Origin: RGIG1927 sp045546275
GTDB lineage: Bacteria > Bacillota > Clostridia > UMGS1883
Reading direction: 5' to 3'
Assembly: GCA_045546275.1 (NCBI GenBank)
Contig: JAZQCM010000006.1
Coordinates: 158,128 to 222,127, forward strand
Length of the DNA: 64,000 nucleotides
Positions 1 to 8,708 of this stretch are shown here, piece by piece. The number at the start of each line of letters is the position of its first letter. Within the stretch, counting starts at the first letter, position 1. Position numbers and translations under genes: made by a program. Below the pieces are notes generated by a model. That model saw only the letters and a program-made list of their open reading frames with translations. It ran no database searches and was not told the DNA's origin.

Positions 1-1663
1 TGTTGCTGTAGGTCTTGTTGACGGCGAAATCATCATTAACCCCACACTTAGTCAGAGAGAAGTTTCCGAAATGTATCTTACTATCGCAGGTACTAAGGAC
101 AAGGTTAACATGATTGAAGCAGGCGGTAGCGAAATTCCCGAAGACTTGATGTTTGAAGCAATCATGAAGGCTCATGAAGAAATCATCAAGATTTGTGAAT
201 TTATTGAAACAATCCAGAGCGCTATCGGTAAGGAAAAGATTGAATATACTCCTATCGAAGTTCCCGAAGATTTGTACGAAGACATTAAGGCTTTTGCTAT
301 TGATAAGGTTAAGTATGCTCTTGACACAGACGACAAGAACATCCGTGAAGAACGCCTTAAGCCCGTATACGACGAAGTTTACGAAGCCATGGCTGAAAAG
401 TATCCCGAAGTTGAAACAGCACTTATGGACGAAGCTATTTACAAGCTCCAGAAGTACATTGTAAGAAGATGGATACTTGACGAAGGCAGACGTGTTGACG
501 GACGTAAGCTTGACGAAATCCGTCCTCTTTCCGCTGAAGTTGGTCTTCTTCCTCGTGTTCACGGTACAGGTCTTTTCACACGTGGTCAGACACAGGTATT
601 AACAACTGTAACGTTAGGTACTCTTTCCGAAGCACAGCTTCTTGACGGTATCGATGAAGAAGTTGAAAAGAGATATATGCACCACTACAACTTCCCCAGC
701 TACTCTGTTGGCGAAACAAGAGCAAGCCGTGGTCCCGGTAGACGTGAAATCGGTCACGGTGCATTGGCTGAAAAGGCACTTGTTCCCGTAATTCCTTCAA
801 AGGAAGAATTCCCCTATTCACTCCGTCTTGTTAGTGAAGTTCTTTCTTCCAACGGTTCAACAAGCCAGGGTAGTATTTGTGGCAGTACACTTGCACTTAT
901 GGACGCAGGTGTTCCCATTAAGGCTCCTGTTGCAGGTATTTCCTGTGGCTTGGTTACAGAAGGCGACAGATTCATCACCATGGTTGACATCCAGGGTCTT
1001 GAAGACTTCTTCGGCGACATGGACTTTAAGGTAGCAGGTACAAAGAAGGGTATCACAGCTATCCAGGTTGATATTAAGATTGACGGCTTAAAGCCCGAAA
1101 TCATTAAGGAAGCTCTTATGAAAACAAGAGACGCTCGTTACAAGATTTTGGACGAATGTATGCTTCCTTGCATTGCTGAACCCAGAGCAGAACTCAGTAA
1201 GTATGCTCCCAAGATTTTCACAATGCAGGTTGACCCCGAAAAGATTGGCGATATTATTGGTAAGCAGGGTAAGACAATCCAGAAGATTACTGCAATGACA
1301 AACGTTAAGATTGACATTGAAGACGATGGTACAGTTCTTATTGCTACAACAGACACAGAAGCTGCTGAAAAGGCTATGAAGCTTATCAACGGCGTTTGCG
1401 GTAACATTGAAATCGGTGAAGTATTCTTAGGCACAGTTACAAAGCTTATGGACTTTGGCTGCTTTGTTGAATTCCTTCCCGGTAAGGAAGGCCTTGTTCA
1501 CATTTCAAAGCTCGACCATAAGAGAGTTGAAAAGGTAAGTGACGTGGTTAGTGTTGGTGACGAAATCATGGTTAAGCTTATTGAATTTGACCGTATGGGC
1601 AGAATTAACCTTTCCAGAAAAGATGCACTTCCCAAGCCCGTAGAAGAACTTAAGGCTGAATAA
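1..1663 (+). CDS. pnp: polyribonucleotide nucleotidyltransferase (PNPase), 5' truncated by window edge
   Basis: Phosphorolytic 3'-5' exoribonuclease of the RNA degradation machinery. The reading frame is open from base 2, giving about 553 C-terminal residues of a protein usually near 700 aa; the methionine at base 71 is internal. Visible in order: the end of the first RNase PH core, the helical linker, the second RNase PH core (TRGQTQVLTTVTLG; RREIGHGALAEKAL), a KH domain around fragment residues 405-465 (IGDIIGKQGKTIQKI) and an S1 domain around 470-540 (GTVTKLMDFGCFVEF). It is followed by a strong terminator and an M16 protease gene, as in many Firmicutes. The usual upstream partner rpsO would lie outside the window. 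Confidence 0.97.
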   Translation, partial: VAVGLVDGEIIINPTLSQREVSEMYLTIAGTKDKVNMIEAGGSEIPEDLMFEAIMKAHEEIIKICEFIETIQSAIGKEKIEYTPIEVPEDLYEDIKAFAIDKVKYALDTDDKNIREERLKPVYDEVYEAMAEKYPEVETALMDEAIYKLQKYIVRRWILDEGRRVDGRKLDEIRPLSAEVGLLPRVHGTGLFTRGQTQVLTTVTLGTLSEAQLLDGIDEEVEKRYMHHYNFPSYSVGETRASRGPGRREIGHGALAEKALVPVIPSKEEFPYSLRLVSEVLSSNGSTSQGSICGSTLALMDAGVPIKAPVAGISCGLVTEGDRFITMVDIQGLEDFFGDMDFKVAGTKKGITAIQVDIKIDGLKPEIIKEALMKTRDARYKILDECMLPCIAEPRAELSKYAPKIFTMQVDPEKIGDIIGKQGKTIQKITAMTNVKIDIEDDGTVLIATTDTEAAEKAMKLINGVCGNIEIGEVFLGTVTKLMDFGCFVEFLPGKEGLVHISKLDHKRVEKVSDVVSVGDEIMVKLIEFDRMGRINLSRKDALPKPVEELKAE

Positions 1664-1675
1664 TTTAAAACATAG

Positions 1676-1703
1676 GGGCGGATGAAATCCGCCCTTAATT
1701 TTT
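1676..1703 (+). terminator. intrinsic terminator after pnp
   Basis: Perfect 8-bp stem (GGGCGGAT/ATCCGCCC) with a GAA loop followed by a T-rich tail. It lies 12 nt after the pnp stop and only 10 nt before the next start codon, so the M16 gene is probably expressed by partial read-through. Confidence 0.8.
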
Positions 1704-1713
1704 AGGTGATTTA

Positions 1714-2940
1714 ATGAATAAAATTACAACTTTAAAAAACGGATTAAAAATAATAACCGAGCCAATGCAGGGTGCACAAAGCGTTTTTGTGGGTGTGTGG
1801 GTAAAGGCAGGCAGTGCCAACGAAAAGGACGATGAATGGGGCATAAGCCATTTTATTGAGCACATGGTTTTCAAAGGCACTCTAAACCGTACGGCACAAC
1901 AGATAAGCGAAGAAACCGACTACGTTGGCGGTCAGGCAAATGCTTTCACAAGTCGTGATTGCACCTGCTTTTATTCCAGAACTCTTCCCAACCATCTTGA
2001 ATTGAGCTTTGACATTTTGTCGGACATTTATCACAATCCCAAAATGGCAAAAAGCGACGTGGACATGGAAAGAGGCGTAATAAAGGAAGAAATCAGCATG
2101 TACGAGGACTGCCCCGAGGACTTAGTCCAGGACAGGCTTCTTGCCGAGATTTACCAGAACAGTGCTATAGGCAGAGAAATTGCAGGCAGCTTTGAATCGG
2201 TGGATAGTCTCGACCGTGAAAAAATGCTTGACTATATGCATCGCTATTACACCCCCGACAACACCATAATAACCGTATGCGGTAAATTTGACGAAAAAGA
2301 GGCAATTGCACTTTCTGAAAAGTATTTTTCAAAGGGTGATGCTTGTTTTTCCGGGGATGGAGTAATAACTCCCGAATTTACACAGGTGGATAAGCTCTGG
2401 AAAAAGGACATTGAACAGGCGCATTTGTGCCTTGCCTTTGAGTCGCTTCCTTTAGGTGACGAAAAAAAGAGCTATGTGTTAAGCGTTTTAAGTAACATTT
2501 TCGGTGGCAGTATGTCAAGCAGGCTTTTTGCATCAATCCGTGAGGAGCGAGGCTTGTGCTACTCCATTTATTCCTATTCCTCTCAGGCGGAAACCTCGGG
2601 CCTTTTCGGTATTTACACAGGTCTTAACCCTTCTTGTGTTGAAGATGCAGAAAAGCTTATACATACCGAAATCGAAAAAATCGTAAAGGATGGGGTAACC
2701 GACTACGAATTAACAAAGGGCAAGGAGCAGTTGAAGGCGGCAATTCTTATGGACATGGAAAACCCTTCCAGCCGAATGACAGCTCTTGGCAAGGACATGC
2801 TTTTGTTTGGCGAGGTTAAGGAAATTGACGAAATTGTGAAAACTATTGACTCTGTTACAAAAAGCGACGTACAAGAAATGGCAAGCTTTGTTTTTAACGG
2901 AAAAAAGGCAAGAGGAATACTCTTGCCCATGAATAAATAA
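1714..2940 (+). CDS. M16 family zinc metallopeptidase (YmxG/MlpA-like)
   Basis: Pitrilysin/mitochondrial-processing-peptidase-like protease, 408 aa, the usual size for the single-chain bacterial form. The inverted zinc motif HFIEH is at residues 46-50 and a third zinc ligand candidate is the glutamate of RGVIKEEI near residue 126. The C-terminal half carries the M16 inactive-lobe signature (SSRLFASIREERGLCYSIYS). There is no signal peptide, so it is cytoplasmic. It directly follows pnp, the same neighbour as mlpA in Bacillus. The natural substrate is not deducible from sequence. AGGTGA lies 5-6 nt before the ATG. Confidence 0.92.
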   Translation: MNKITTLKNGLKIITEPMQGAQSVFVGVWVKAGSANEKDDEWGISHFIEHMVFKGTLNRTAQQISEETDYVGGQANAFTSRDCTCFYSRTLPNHLELSFDILSDIYHNPKMAKSDVDMERGVIKEEISMYEDCPEDLVQDRLLAEIYQNSAIGREIAGSFESVDSLDREKMLDYMHRYYTPDNTIITVCGKFDEKEAIALSEKYFSKGDACFSGDGVITPEFTQVDKLWKKDIEQAHLCLAFESLPLGDEKKSYVLSVLSNIFGGSMSSRLFASIREERGLCYSIYSYSSQAETSGLFGIYTGLNPSCVEDAEKLIHTEIEKIVKDGVTDYELTKGKEQLKAAILMDMENPSSRMTALGKDMLLFGEVKEIDEIVKTIDSVTKSDVQEMASFVFNGKKARGILLPMNK

Positions 2941-2942
2941 AA

Positions 2943-2966
2943 GGTGCGGATTTCCGCACCTTTTAT
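2943..2966. terminator. bidirectional terminator between convergent M16 and GH127 genes
   Basis: Stem GGTGCGGA/TCCGCACC with a TT loop, flanked by A-rich sequence on the left and T-rich sequence on the right, so it can stop transcription from either side. The GH127 stop codon follows at 2967. Confidence 0.8.
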
Positions 2967-4748
2967 TTATTCTTCAATTATAAAATATGTGTGATAAGGC
3001 TTACCATGCATTTTGTACATGGGAACAAACTTCAAGCCGTAGCCTGTTAAACTAACCTCGTTATCAACCTTTTCAAGCTTATCGCCGATTGTGAGGAAGT
3101 TTGTGTAGCTGTTTTCACATACCATTACAAAAGGACCATACATAACGGACGCAATTGTTTTGCCATTTAACTTATCGGGAGTTTTTTCAAAACGGATAGT
3201 ATATTCAAAATTTAATTCAATCACATCTGTTTTTCCTGCCTTGTGAGAAAGGCGTGCATATCTGCCCTCTGCAGGAAGGTTCTTAAAGGGGTTTTCGCAC
3301 CATGTGGGAATACGGAAAAGTATTTCCATGTCACAATTGCCTGTAACGGTAATTGTGCCTGTGCCAAAGGGGAAATCAGACTTAATGTCAACTGTTACAT
3401 CGCCCTCGTATTTTGCAGGGATGTACTGGTTGCAGATAAGTGTGTTGTCATCCTTAACAAAGAAGGAGGCATCCTGGTATTTCACATGGTTTTCCATGCC
3501 TGTACCATGACAGCAGGTGAAGGAGTTATAGTCGTCGGTATATTCCTTGCTTGCTCCGGGACCAATAGGAAGCATGTATGTAACACCGTTATGAACATTT
3601 TCTGTTACAAAAGGAGTTTGTGACGCTAAAATCTGGTTAATCATTGCTCTTTCGTAATAGTCCATGTACTTAACCTCATCGGGATTAAGAGCGTAGAGGG
3701 TACGTGCAGTTTTTAAAAGGTTATATGCAGCGCAGGTTTCGCAGTTTGTAGCCTCTTTAATGTTCAAAGCGAGCTCGTCAGGATTTCTGAAGGATTCGCC
3801 CTGACCTACACCACCGATTGAATACATGTGATGCTTTGTCACAATGTCAAAAAAGTTTTTGCTTATACTATAGTAGTATTCGTCCTCGGTTGCAATATAT
3901 TCCTCCAAAGCGCCTAAAATCTGGGGGATGTGCTGATTTGCATGAAGATTCTGAATTGTATCTTCGCCCTTGGAAAGACCGGGGAAAATATTTTCGTTGT
4001 CAAACATTTTTGCACAGGTAAGATACTTTTCATCACCTGTAATGTTGTATATTGTGGTGAGAGATTCGTTCATGCCGCCAAATTCGCCTGCAATGTACAT
4101 GCTCCACATCTGTTTGCGATGCTCATCGGTAAGAGGGGAAAGACGCGAATAAATCCAGTCGCCAATGCCCTTGGCAGTATCCAACGCTTCTTCGTTACCG
4201 CCACGGCTGTAGCAGTCAAGAAGACCTGCCACAATTTTGTGAAGTGTGTAATAGGGTGCCCAGATTTTGTTGTACTTTGTGAACTTTTCAAGAAGTGCAA
4301 ACTGGTCTGGAGAATATGCCGACAAAAAGCCTTCGCCCCATTCAGTAGGGTTTGTACTCCACAATTCCTCCTCGGGGTGCTCGCTGTCGCCCTTGCACGA
4401 AAAATCGCAAGCCTTACCTCTACACATAAGCTGCATTGTGCGCAATGCATGGACCATGTAGTCCATTTTTTCTTTATAAAGCTTTTCGCCCGTTGCACTG
4501 TAGGCAAGAGCTAAAGCTGACAGGAAATGCCCTGTAGAATGACCGCGAAGAAGCCCCTTTGGGTCTTCCCAACCGCCCAAAGGCAAAGCAGAGGTTTCCA
4601 CATTGTAGGTTTTATAAAAGTTATAAAGCATACGGTCGGGGTCAAGAAGCTTTAAATATTCTAAAGTTCTTGCCCTGTTTTCCGAAAAAGCGCTTTTATG
4701 TAAACTGAACTTGTTTAATGGAGAGTATCTTCCTTTGAAATGTATCAT
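2967..4748 (-). CDS. GH127-type beta-L-arabinofuranosidase (DUF1680 family)
   Basis: Retaining exo-glycosidase releasing L-arabinofuranose, expected on arabinan or arabinose side chains of pectin. From the chosen start it is 593 aa, a single (alpha/alpha)6 barrel plus beta domain with no signal peptide, so it should act on imported oligosaccharides. The family's zinc-thiolate site is recognisable: Glu337 and Cys339 in NCETCAAYN, and the Cys412-Cys413 pair in FTCCHGTGMENH, one of which is the family's nucleophile. The longer ORF opening at 4766 is rejected because its first codons overlap the AAAGGATG ribosome site serving the ATG at 4748. It is transcribed alone from its own promoter. GH146 is a close alternative family. 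Confidence 0.88.
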   Translation of the reverse strand: MIHFKGRYSPLNKFSLHKSAFSENRARTLEYLKLLDPDRMLYNFYKTYNVETSALPLGGWEDPKGLLRGHSTGHFLSALALAYSATGEKLYKEKMDYMVHALRTMQLMCRGKACDFSCKGDSEHPEEELWSTNPTEWGEGFLSAYSPDQFALLEKFTKYNKIWAPYYTLHKIVAGLLDCYSRGGNEEALDTAKGIGDWIYSRLSPLTDEHRKQMWSMYIAGEFGGMNESLTTIYNITGDEKYLTCAKMFDNENIFPGLSKGEDTIQNLHANQHIPQILGALEEYIATEDEYYYSISKNFFDIVTKHHMYSIGGVGQGESFRNPDELALNIKEATNCETCAAYNLLKTARTLYALNPDEVKYMDYYERAMINQILASQTPFVTENVHNGVTYMLPIGPGASKEYTDDYNSFTCCHGTGMENHVKYQDASFFVKDDNTLICNQYIPAKYEGDVTVDIKSDFPFGTGTITVTGNCDMEILFRIPTWCENPFKNLPAEGRYARLSHKAGKTDVIELNFEYTIRFEKTPDKLNGKTIASVMYGPFVMVCENSYTNFLTIGDKLEKVDNEVSLTGYGLKFVPMYKMHGKPYHTYFIIEE

Positions 4749-4782
4749 ATTATTACATCCTTTCATGGGAAATCTATAAAAA

Positions 4783-4811
4783 ATATTAACACTACCAATT
4801 TACAAAGTCAA
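4783..4811 (-). promoter_or_regulatory. sigma-A-like promoter for the GH127 gene
   Basis: On the minus strand TTGACT, 17-nt spacer, TAATAT, about 35 nt upstream of the start codon. It is back to back with the aminopeptidase promoter at 4821-4849, with only about 10 nt between the two -35 boxes, so a regulator bound here could affect both genes. Confidence 0.65.
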
Positions 4812-4820
4812 TAATAATAG

Positions 4821-4849
4821 TTGAAATTATAGAATTGATATTGTATAAT
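4821..4849 (+). promoter_or_regulatory. sigma-A-like promoter for the M18 aminopeptidase
   Basis: TTGAAA, 17-nt spacer, perfect TATAAT. Predicted start of transcription is near 4856, giving a short leader of about 25 nt carrying AGGAAAGG. Confidence 0.75.
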
Positions 4850-4881
4850 GAACGTAAGTGTTTTAGGAAAGGATGATTAAA

Positions 4882-6282
4882 ATGAAACTTGAATTCAAAA
4901 ACGGCTGGAACGTAATTGAAGAAGCTGAAAAGAAAAAGGTTTTTGACTTTGCTGAGGGCTATAAGGACTATCTTAACCATGGCAAAACAGAACGTGAATG
5001 TGTAACGGAAACAATCCGCCTTGCCGAAAAGGCTGGCTTTAAAAACCTTAATGATGTAACCGAATTAAAGAGCGGTGACAAGGTTTATGCAGTAAATAAG
5101 AACAAGGGCATTATGCTTTGCGTAATGGGCAACAAAAAGGTAAGCGACGGTGTGAACATTGTAGGTGCTCATATTGACGCACCCCGATTGGACTTAAAGC
5201 AGAATCCTCTTTTTGAAGACAACGACATGGCGTTCTTTAAAACACACTACTACGGCGGTATCAAGAAGTATCAGTGGGCGGCAATTCCTCTTGCAATCCA
5301 TGGCGTTATCGTTCTTGAAAACGGCGAAAAGAAGGAAATTTCCATCGGTGACTACGACGATGACTTCACATTTGTAATCACTGACCTTCTTCCTCACCTT
5401 GGCAGAAATCAGATGAGCAAAAATGCAAACGAGGTTATAACAGGCGAACAGCTCACAATTTTGCTTGGCTCTATTCCTTACGATGGTGAAGACGATGAAG
5501 AAACAGGTCTTAAGAAGGGCGAAGTAAAGAGCCAGATTCTTAAGCTTATCAACGAAAAGTACGGAATAAAGGAAGAAGACTTCCTTTCTGCTGAATTGGA
5601 AGTTGTTCCTGCTTTTGAAGCAAAGGATTTAGGCTTTGACAGAAGCATGGTTGCAGCATATGGCCACGACGACCGTGTTTGCTCCTATGCGTCTCTCATG
5701 GCAACTCTTGAAATGGAAACACCCGAAAGATGTGCAATCTGCATTCTTACTGACAAGGAAGAAGTAGGCAGCATGGGTAACACAGGTGCAAAGAGCTATT
5801 TTATGCAGCTTGTTTTAAGTGAGCTTATGGAAAAGAGTGGCGAAACACCCTCCGACATTAATCGTCTTCGTATGCTTGACAAGAGCTACTGTCTTTCTGC
5901 CGACGTTTCTGCGGCACTTGACCCCAAGTTCAGCGACGTTTGCGACCCCATGAACTGTGGCAGAATGAACAAGGGTATTGCAGTAAGCAAGTACACCGGC
6001 AGTGGCGGTAAGAGCGGTAGCAACGATGCCTCTGCAGAGCTTATGGGCCTTGTAAGAAAAATCTTTAACGACAATAACGTTCTTTGGCACACAGCAGAGC
6101 TTGGCAAGGTTGATGCAGGCGGTGGCGGTACAATTGCTCAGTTTGTTGCAAACTTAGGCGTGAATACTATCGACTGCGGCGTTCCTATGCTCAGCATGCA
6201 TGCTCCCTACGAAGTAGTTGGCAAGATGGACTTGTACATGTCCTATAAGGCGTTTGCGGCATTTCTTAAGGACTGCAAGTAA
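4882..6282 (+). CDS. M18 family aminopeptidase
   Basis: Metallo-aminopeptidase (aspartyl aminopeptidase/aminopeptidase I family), 466 aa, cytoplasmic, with two co-catalytic metal ions. Metal and catalytic motifs are visible: GAHIDAPRLDLKQNP (His-x-Asp), GHDDRVCSYASL, TDKEEVGSMGNTGAKS (the Glu pair), DVSAALDP and HTAELGKVDAGGGGT. The methionine at 4873 abuts the AGGAAAGG ribosome site and cannot be used, so translation begins at 4882. The rqcP-like gene follows 12 nt downstream and probably shares the transcript. Role: peptide turnover; exact specificity is unknown. Confidence 0.93.
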   Translation: MKLEFKNGWNVIEEAEKKKVFDFAEGYKDYLNHGKTERECVTETIRLAEKAGFKNLNDVTELKSGDKVYAVNKNKGIMLCVMGNKKVSDGVNIVGAHIDAPRLDLKQNPLFEDNDMAFFKTHYYGGIKKYQWAAIPLAIHGVIVLENGEKKEISIGDYDDDFTFVITDLLPHLGRNQMSKNANEVITGEQLTILLGSIPYDGEDDEETGLKKGEVKSQILKLINEKYGIKEEDFLSAELEVVPAFEAKDLGFDRSMVAAYGHDDRVCSYASLMATLEMETPERCAICILTDKEEVGSMGNTGAKSYFMQLVLSELMEKSGETPSDINRLRMLDKSYCLSADVSAALDPKFSDVCDPMNCGRMNKGIAVSKYTGSGGKSGSNDASAELMGLVRKIFNDNNVLWHTAELGKVDAGGGGTIAQFVANLGVNTIDCGVPMLSMHAPYEVVGKMDLYMSYKAFAAFLKDCK

Positions 6283-6294
6283 TTTGGTGTAAAA

Positions 6295-6540
6295 ATGAGA
6301 ATTGATAAATATTTGAAGGTGTCCAGGCTTATCAAAAGGCGTACAGTTGCCCAGGAAGCCTGTACACAAGGCAGAATTTCGGTTAACGGCAAGGTTGCAA
6401 AGGCATCAAGCGAAGTGAAAATCGGCGACGAAGTGCAGATTACCTTTGGGGAAAGAATAATAAAAGTAAAGGTGGAAAGCATTGCCGAGCATGCTCTTAA
6501 AAACGATGCGGCGCTTATGTATACAGTTATCGAAGGCTGA
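6295..6540 (+). CDS. rqcP: S4-domain RNA-binding protein RqcP (YabO/Hsp15 family)
   Basis: An 81-aa protein that is almost wholly an S4 RNA-binding fold (MRIDKYLKVSRLIKRR at the N-terminus, then GRISVNGKVAKASSEVKIGD). In Bacillus the homologue RqcP works with RqcH on obstructed 50S subunits, supporting C-terminal tailing of stalled nascent chains. Length and motif match that family well. It is usually found near mazG/yabP-type genes; here it sits behind an aminopeptidase and ahead of a strong terminator. Function is inferred from family only. Confidence 0.87.
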   Translation: MRIDKYLKVSRLIKRRTVAQEACTQGRISVNGKVAKASSEVKIGDEVQITFGERIIKVKVESIAEHALKNDAALMYTVIEG

Positions 6541-6543
6541 ATT

Positions 6544-6574
6544 AAAAAGTCTCTGTAAAACAGAGACTTTTTTA
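6544..6574 (+). terminator. intrinsic terminator after rqcP
   Basis: Stem AGTCTCTG/CAGAGACT with TAAAA loop, flanked by A5 and T7 tracts, ending the aminopeptidase-rqcP transcript. Confidence 0.85.
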
Positions 6575-6595
6575 GTTAAAATGACAAATTGCCTA

Positions 6596-6624
6596 TTTAC
6601 AAAATATAACTTTTAGTTTATAAT
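6596..6624 (+). promoter_or_regulatory. sigma-A-like promoter for the discoidin-domain protein
   Basis: TTTACA, 17-nt spacer, perfect TATAAT. Predicted transcription start is near 6631, leaving an untranslated leader of about 90 nt before the ATG at 6721. Confidence 0.7.
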
Positions 6625-6630
6625 AATTAT

Positions 6631-6720
6631 GTATCGTTATATATTAGCGGTATTGTCGTTAATCGACTCTCGATGAATATTTTAGGCGAAAGCCTTGGAA
6701 AATGAAAGGATGGACTCTTT
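6631..6720 (+). promoter_or_regulatory. 90-nt 5' leader with two small hairpins
   Basis: The leader can form GTCG-TTAAT-CGAC (6655-6667) and AGGC-GAAA-GCCT (6684-6695); the second has a GNRA tetraloop and flanking TTTT/AAAA tracts that could extend it. The ribosome site AAAGGA lies at 6705-6710. It does not match a riboswitch class I recognise, and the stems are short, so it may be an ordinary leader. Confidence 0.35.
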
Positions 6721-8640
6721 ATGAAAAAGGTTTTAAGTCTCCTTGTTGTGCTTTGCATGATGCTTACAGCAGTTCCCTTTGTACAGGCAGCTGACTATTC
6801 TCTTGCAATCAACAACAACGCAGCAGTAATGGTAGGCAACACAAACGCCATTGCATGGAACACTATTGTAAACATTCCCGTTGCTCCCGTTGAAGAAAAC
6901 GGTGTGGTTTATGCACCCGTAAGATTTTTAGCAAATGCATTCAACGGCGAATACAGCTACGAAAATGGTCTTGTTACAATCAACATGGGCAACGAAAGAA
7001 TTGCTCAGTGCCTTGTAGGTAAGAATATTGCGGCAGTTAACGGCAGAATTTACAATGCTGTAGCTGCTCCTAAGGATATTAATGGTGAAGTTATGATGCC
7101 CGTTCAGTTCCTTGCTGAAACTGTTTTGGGTAAGCACCTTTACTATGATGCAGAAACAAAGACAGCTATCGTTACACAGAGAAAGTGCCTTTCTTCCCGT
7201 GATAAGGATGCTATAACAACAATTGCAGGCGCAATCACAAGCGGTTCTCTTCCCGAAATCGTTATCCAGGCACCCGTTGTTGAAATTGCAGTTCCCGGTG
7301 GTAACAGCTTTGCTGAAACAGGCAAGCTTACTATCGCTTCCGTATACGCTGACCAGGAACCCGAACCCGAAAACGGCGGCAGTTGCATGATTGACGGCAA
7401 CCTCAGCTCCAGATGGGCATCTCAGGGTGCAGGTAGTGCCACAGTTGACCTTGGTTCCGTTAAGCCTGTAACAAACGTTAAGGTTGCAGTTTGGAAGCCC
7501 AACGAAAGAAGCACAAACTACTCTATCGAAGTTTCCAAGGATGGCGGCAACTACACAAAGATTTTTGACGGTGGTTCTTCCGGCTCTACATATGATTCTT
7601 ATGACGTAAACGATTCTATCCGTTACGTTCGTATTAACACAAACGGTACTTCCGTAGGTGACTGGGCAAGTATTCTTGAACTTGAAGTATGGAATGGCAC
7701 AGCTACTACATCTGTAACAACAGGTGGTACAGGTGCAACAGGTACTGTTGCAACAAGTGCATCCGGCACAAAGGTTACACTTACATCCTCCATGCTCACA
7801 GCAAGCCAGACACCCGAAGCTGAAAACCATGCAGGCAACCTTGTTGACGGCAACAAGATGACAGTATGGGCATCTCAGGGTGATGCAAACGTAGTTATCG
7901 ACCTTGGTAGCGCTAAGACAGTTTCTTGTGTTGGTGTTGCTATGAAGATGTACGAAGATGACAGAACAATTCCTTACGATATCGAAGTTTCTACAGATGG
8001 TATGTCTTACAGCCAGGTATGGACAGGTAGCAGTGACCCCATGACAGACACAACAAAGTATGTTACATTCTCCGCTCCTGCAAGATATGTTCGTATTACA
8101 GCACATGGTAATACAATTTCCGGTTGGAACTCCATCGGTGAAGTTGAAGTTTACTCCTCCGGTGCAGCAACAGGTGTTACAACAACTACAACTACTACAA
8201 CAACTTCTACAGCTACAGGTACAGAAGCAAGTGCAGCAACAGGAACAAAGATTAATCTTACATCCTCCATGCTCACAGCAAGCCAGACACCCGAAGCTGA
8301 AAACCATGCAGGCAACCTTGTTGACGGCAACAAGATGACGGTATGGGCTTCTCAGAACGAAGCAAACGTAGTAATTGACCTTGGCAGTGCAAAGACACTT
8401 TCCTGCGTTGGCGTTGCTATGAAGATGTACGACGATACAAGAACAATCCCCTACAAGATTGAAGTATCCACCGACGGTGCATCCTACAGCGAAGTTTGGT
8501 CTGGTAACAGCGAACCTCAGACAGATACAACAAAGTATGTATCCACATCTGCAAGCGCAAGATATGTGAGAATTACTGCTTACGGTAACACAGTTTCCGG
8601 TTGGAACTCCATTGGCGAAATTGAAGTTTACTCAAAGTAA
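6721..8640 (+). CDS. secreted protein: copper-amine-oxidase-like N-domain plus three F5/8 type C (discoidin) domains
   Basis: A 639-aa exported protein. Residues 1-24 form a signal peptide ending at an AxA-like site (PFVQA). Residues about 30-155 resemble the copper amine oxidase N-terminal domain repeats common in clostridial surface proteins (APVRFLANAFNGEY; MPVQFLAETVLGKH). Three F5/8C/CBM32-like carbohydrate-binding domains follow at about 195-330, 350-480 and 510-639, each with MIDGN or LVDGN, WAS, YVRI or RYVRI, and GW/GDW motifs. Thr/Ser/Gly-rich linkers join them, one with a run of threonines. No catalytic domain, sortase, SLH or dockerin motif is present. Likely a binding or scaffold protein for glycans; transcribed alone. 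Confidence 0.85.
   Translation: MKKVLSLLVVLCMMLTAVPFVQAADYSLAINNNAAVMVGNTNAIAWNTIVNIPVAPVEENGVVYAPVRFLANAFNGEYSYENGLVTINMGNERIAQCLVGKNIAAVNGRIYNAVAAPKDINGEVMMPVQFLAETVLGKHLYYDAETKTAIVTQRKCLSSRDKDAITTIAGAITSGSLPEIVIQAPVVEIAVPGGNSFAETGKLTIASVYADQEPEPENGGSCMIDGNLSSRWASQGAGSATVDLGSVKPVTNVKVAVWKPNERSTNYSIEVSKDGGNYTKIFDGGSSGSTYDSYDVNDSIRYVRINTNGTSVGDWASILELEVWNGTATTSVTTGGTGATGTVATSASGTKVTLTSSMLTASQTPEAENHAGNLVDGNKMTVWASQGDANVVIDLGSAKTVSCVGVAMKMYEDDRTIPYDIEVSTDGMSYSQVWTGSSDPMTDTTKYVTFSAPARYVRITAHGNTISGWNSIGEVEVYSSGAATGVTTTTTTTTTSTATGTEASAATGTKINLTSSMLTASQTPEAENHAGNLVDGNKMTVWASQNEANVVIDLGSAKTLSCVGVAMKMYDDTRTIPYKIEVSTDGASYSEVWSGNSEPQTDTTKYVSTSASARYVRITAYGNTVSGWNSIGEIEVYSK
7780..7862 (+). repeat. 83-nt perfect direct repeat, copy 1 (start of discoidin domain 2)
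   Basis: Identical at DNA level to 8257-8339. The two copies are 477 nt (159 codons) apart, so the duplication keeps frame. The rest of the two domains is similar but diverged. Confidence 0.95.
8257..8339 (+). repeat. 83-nt perfect direct repeat, copy 2 (start of discoidin domain 3)
   Basis: Second copy of the repeat at 7780-7862; marks the beginning of the third F5/8C domain. Confidence 0.95.
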
Positions 8641-8644
8641 TAAC

Positions 8645-8674
8645 AAAAGGCGGTCATATGACCGCCTTTTAATT
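8645..8674 (+). terminator. intrinsic terminator after the discoidin-domain gene
   Basis: 13-bp perfect palindrome (AAAAGGCGGTCAT and its complement) directly after the stop codon, followed by TTAATTT. Confidence 0.8.
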
Positions 8675-8675
8675 T

Positions 8676-8708
8676 GCAAAAAAGATTGCTGATTAATCAG
8701 CAATCTTT
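8676..8708 (-). terminator. intrinsic terminator after rsmI
   Basis: AAAGATTGCTGAT/ATCAGCAATCTTT stem overlapping the rsmI stop codon; on the minus strand it is followed by a run of T. Confidence 0.75.

Noticed and set aside
3243..4514. Plus-strand ORFs of 126 and 194 aa
   Set aside because: Shadows of the minus-strand GH127 gene, whose zinc-site motifs are intact.
6928..8307. 459-aa cysteine-rich ORF on the minus strand
   Set aside because: Exactly antisense to the discoidin-domain gene; the cysteines arise from repeated ACA codons read in reverse. It has no ribosome site and the plus-strand protein has a signal peptide and recognisable domains.
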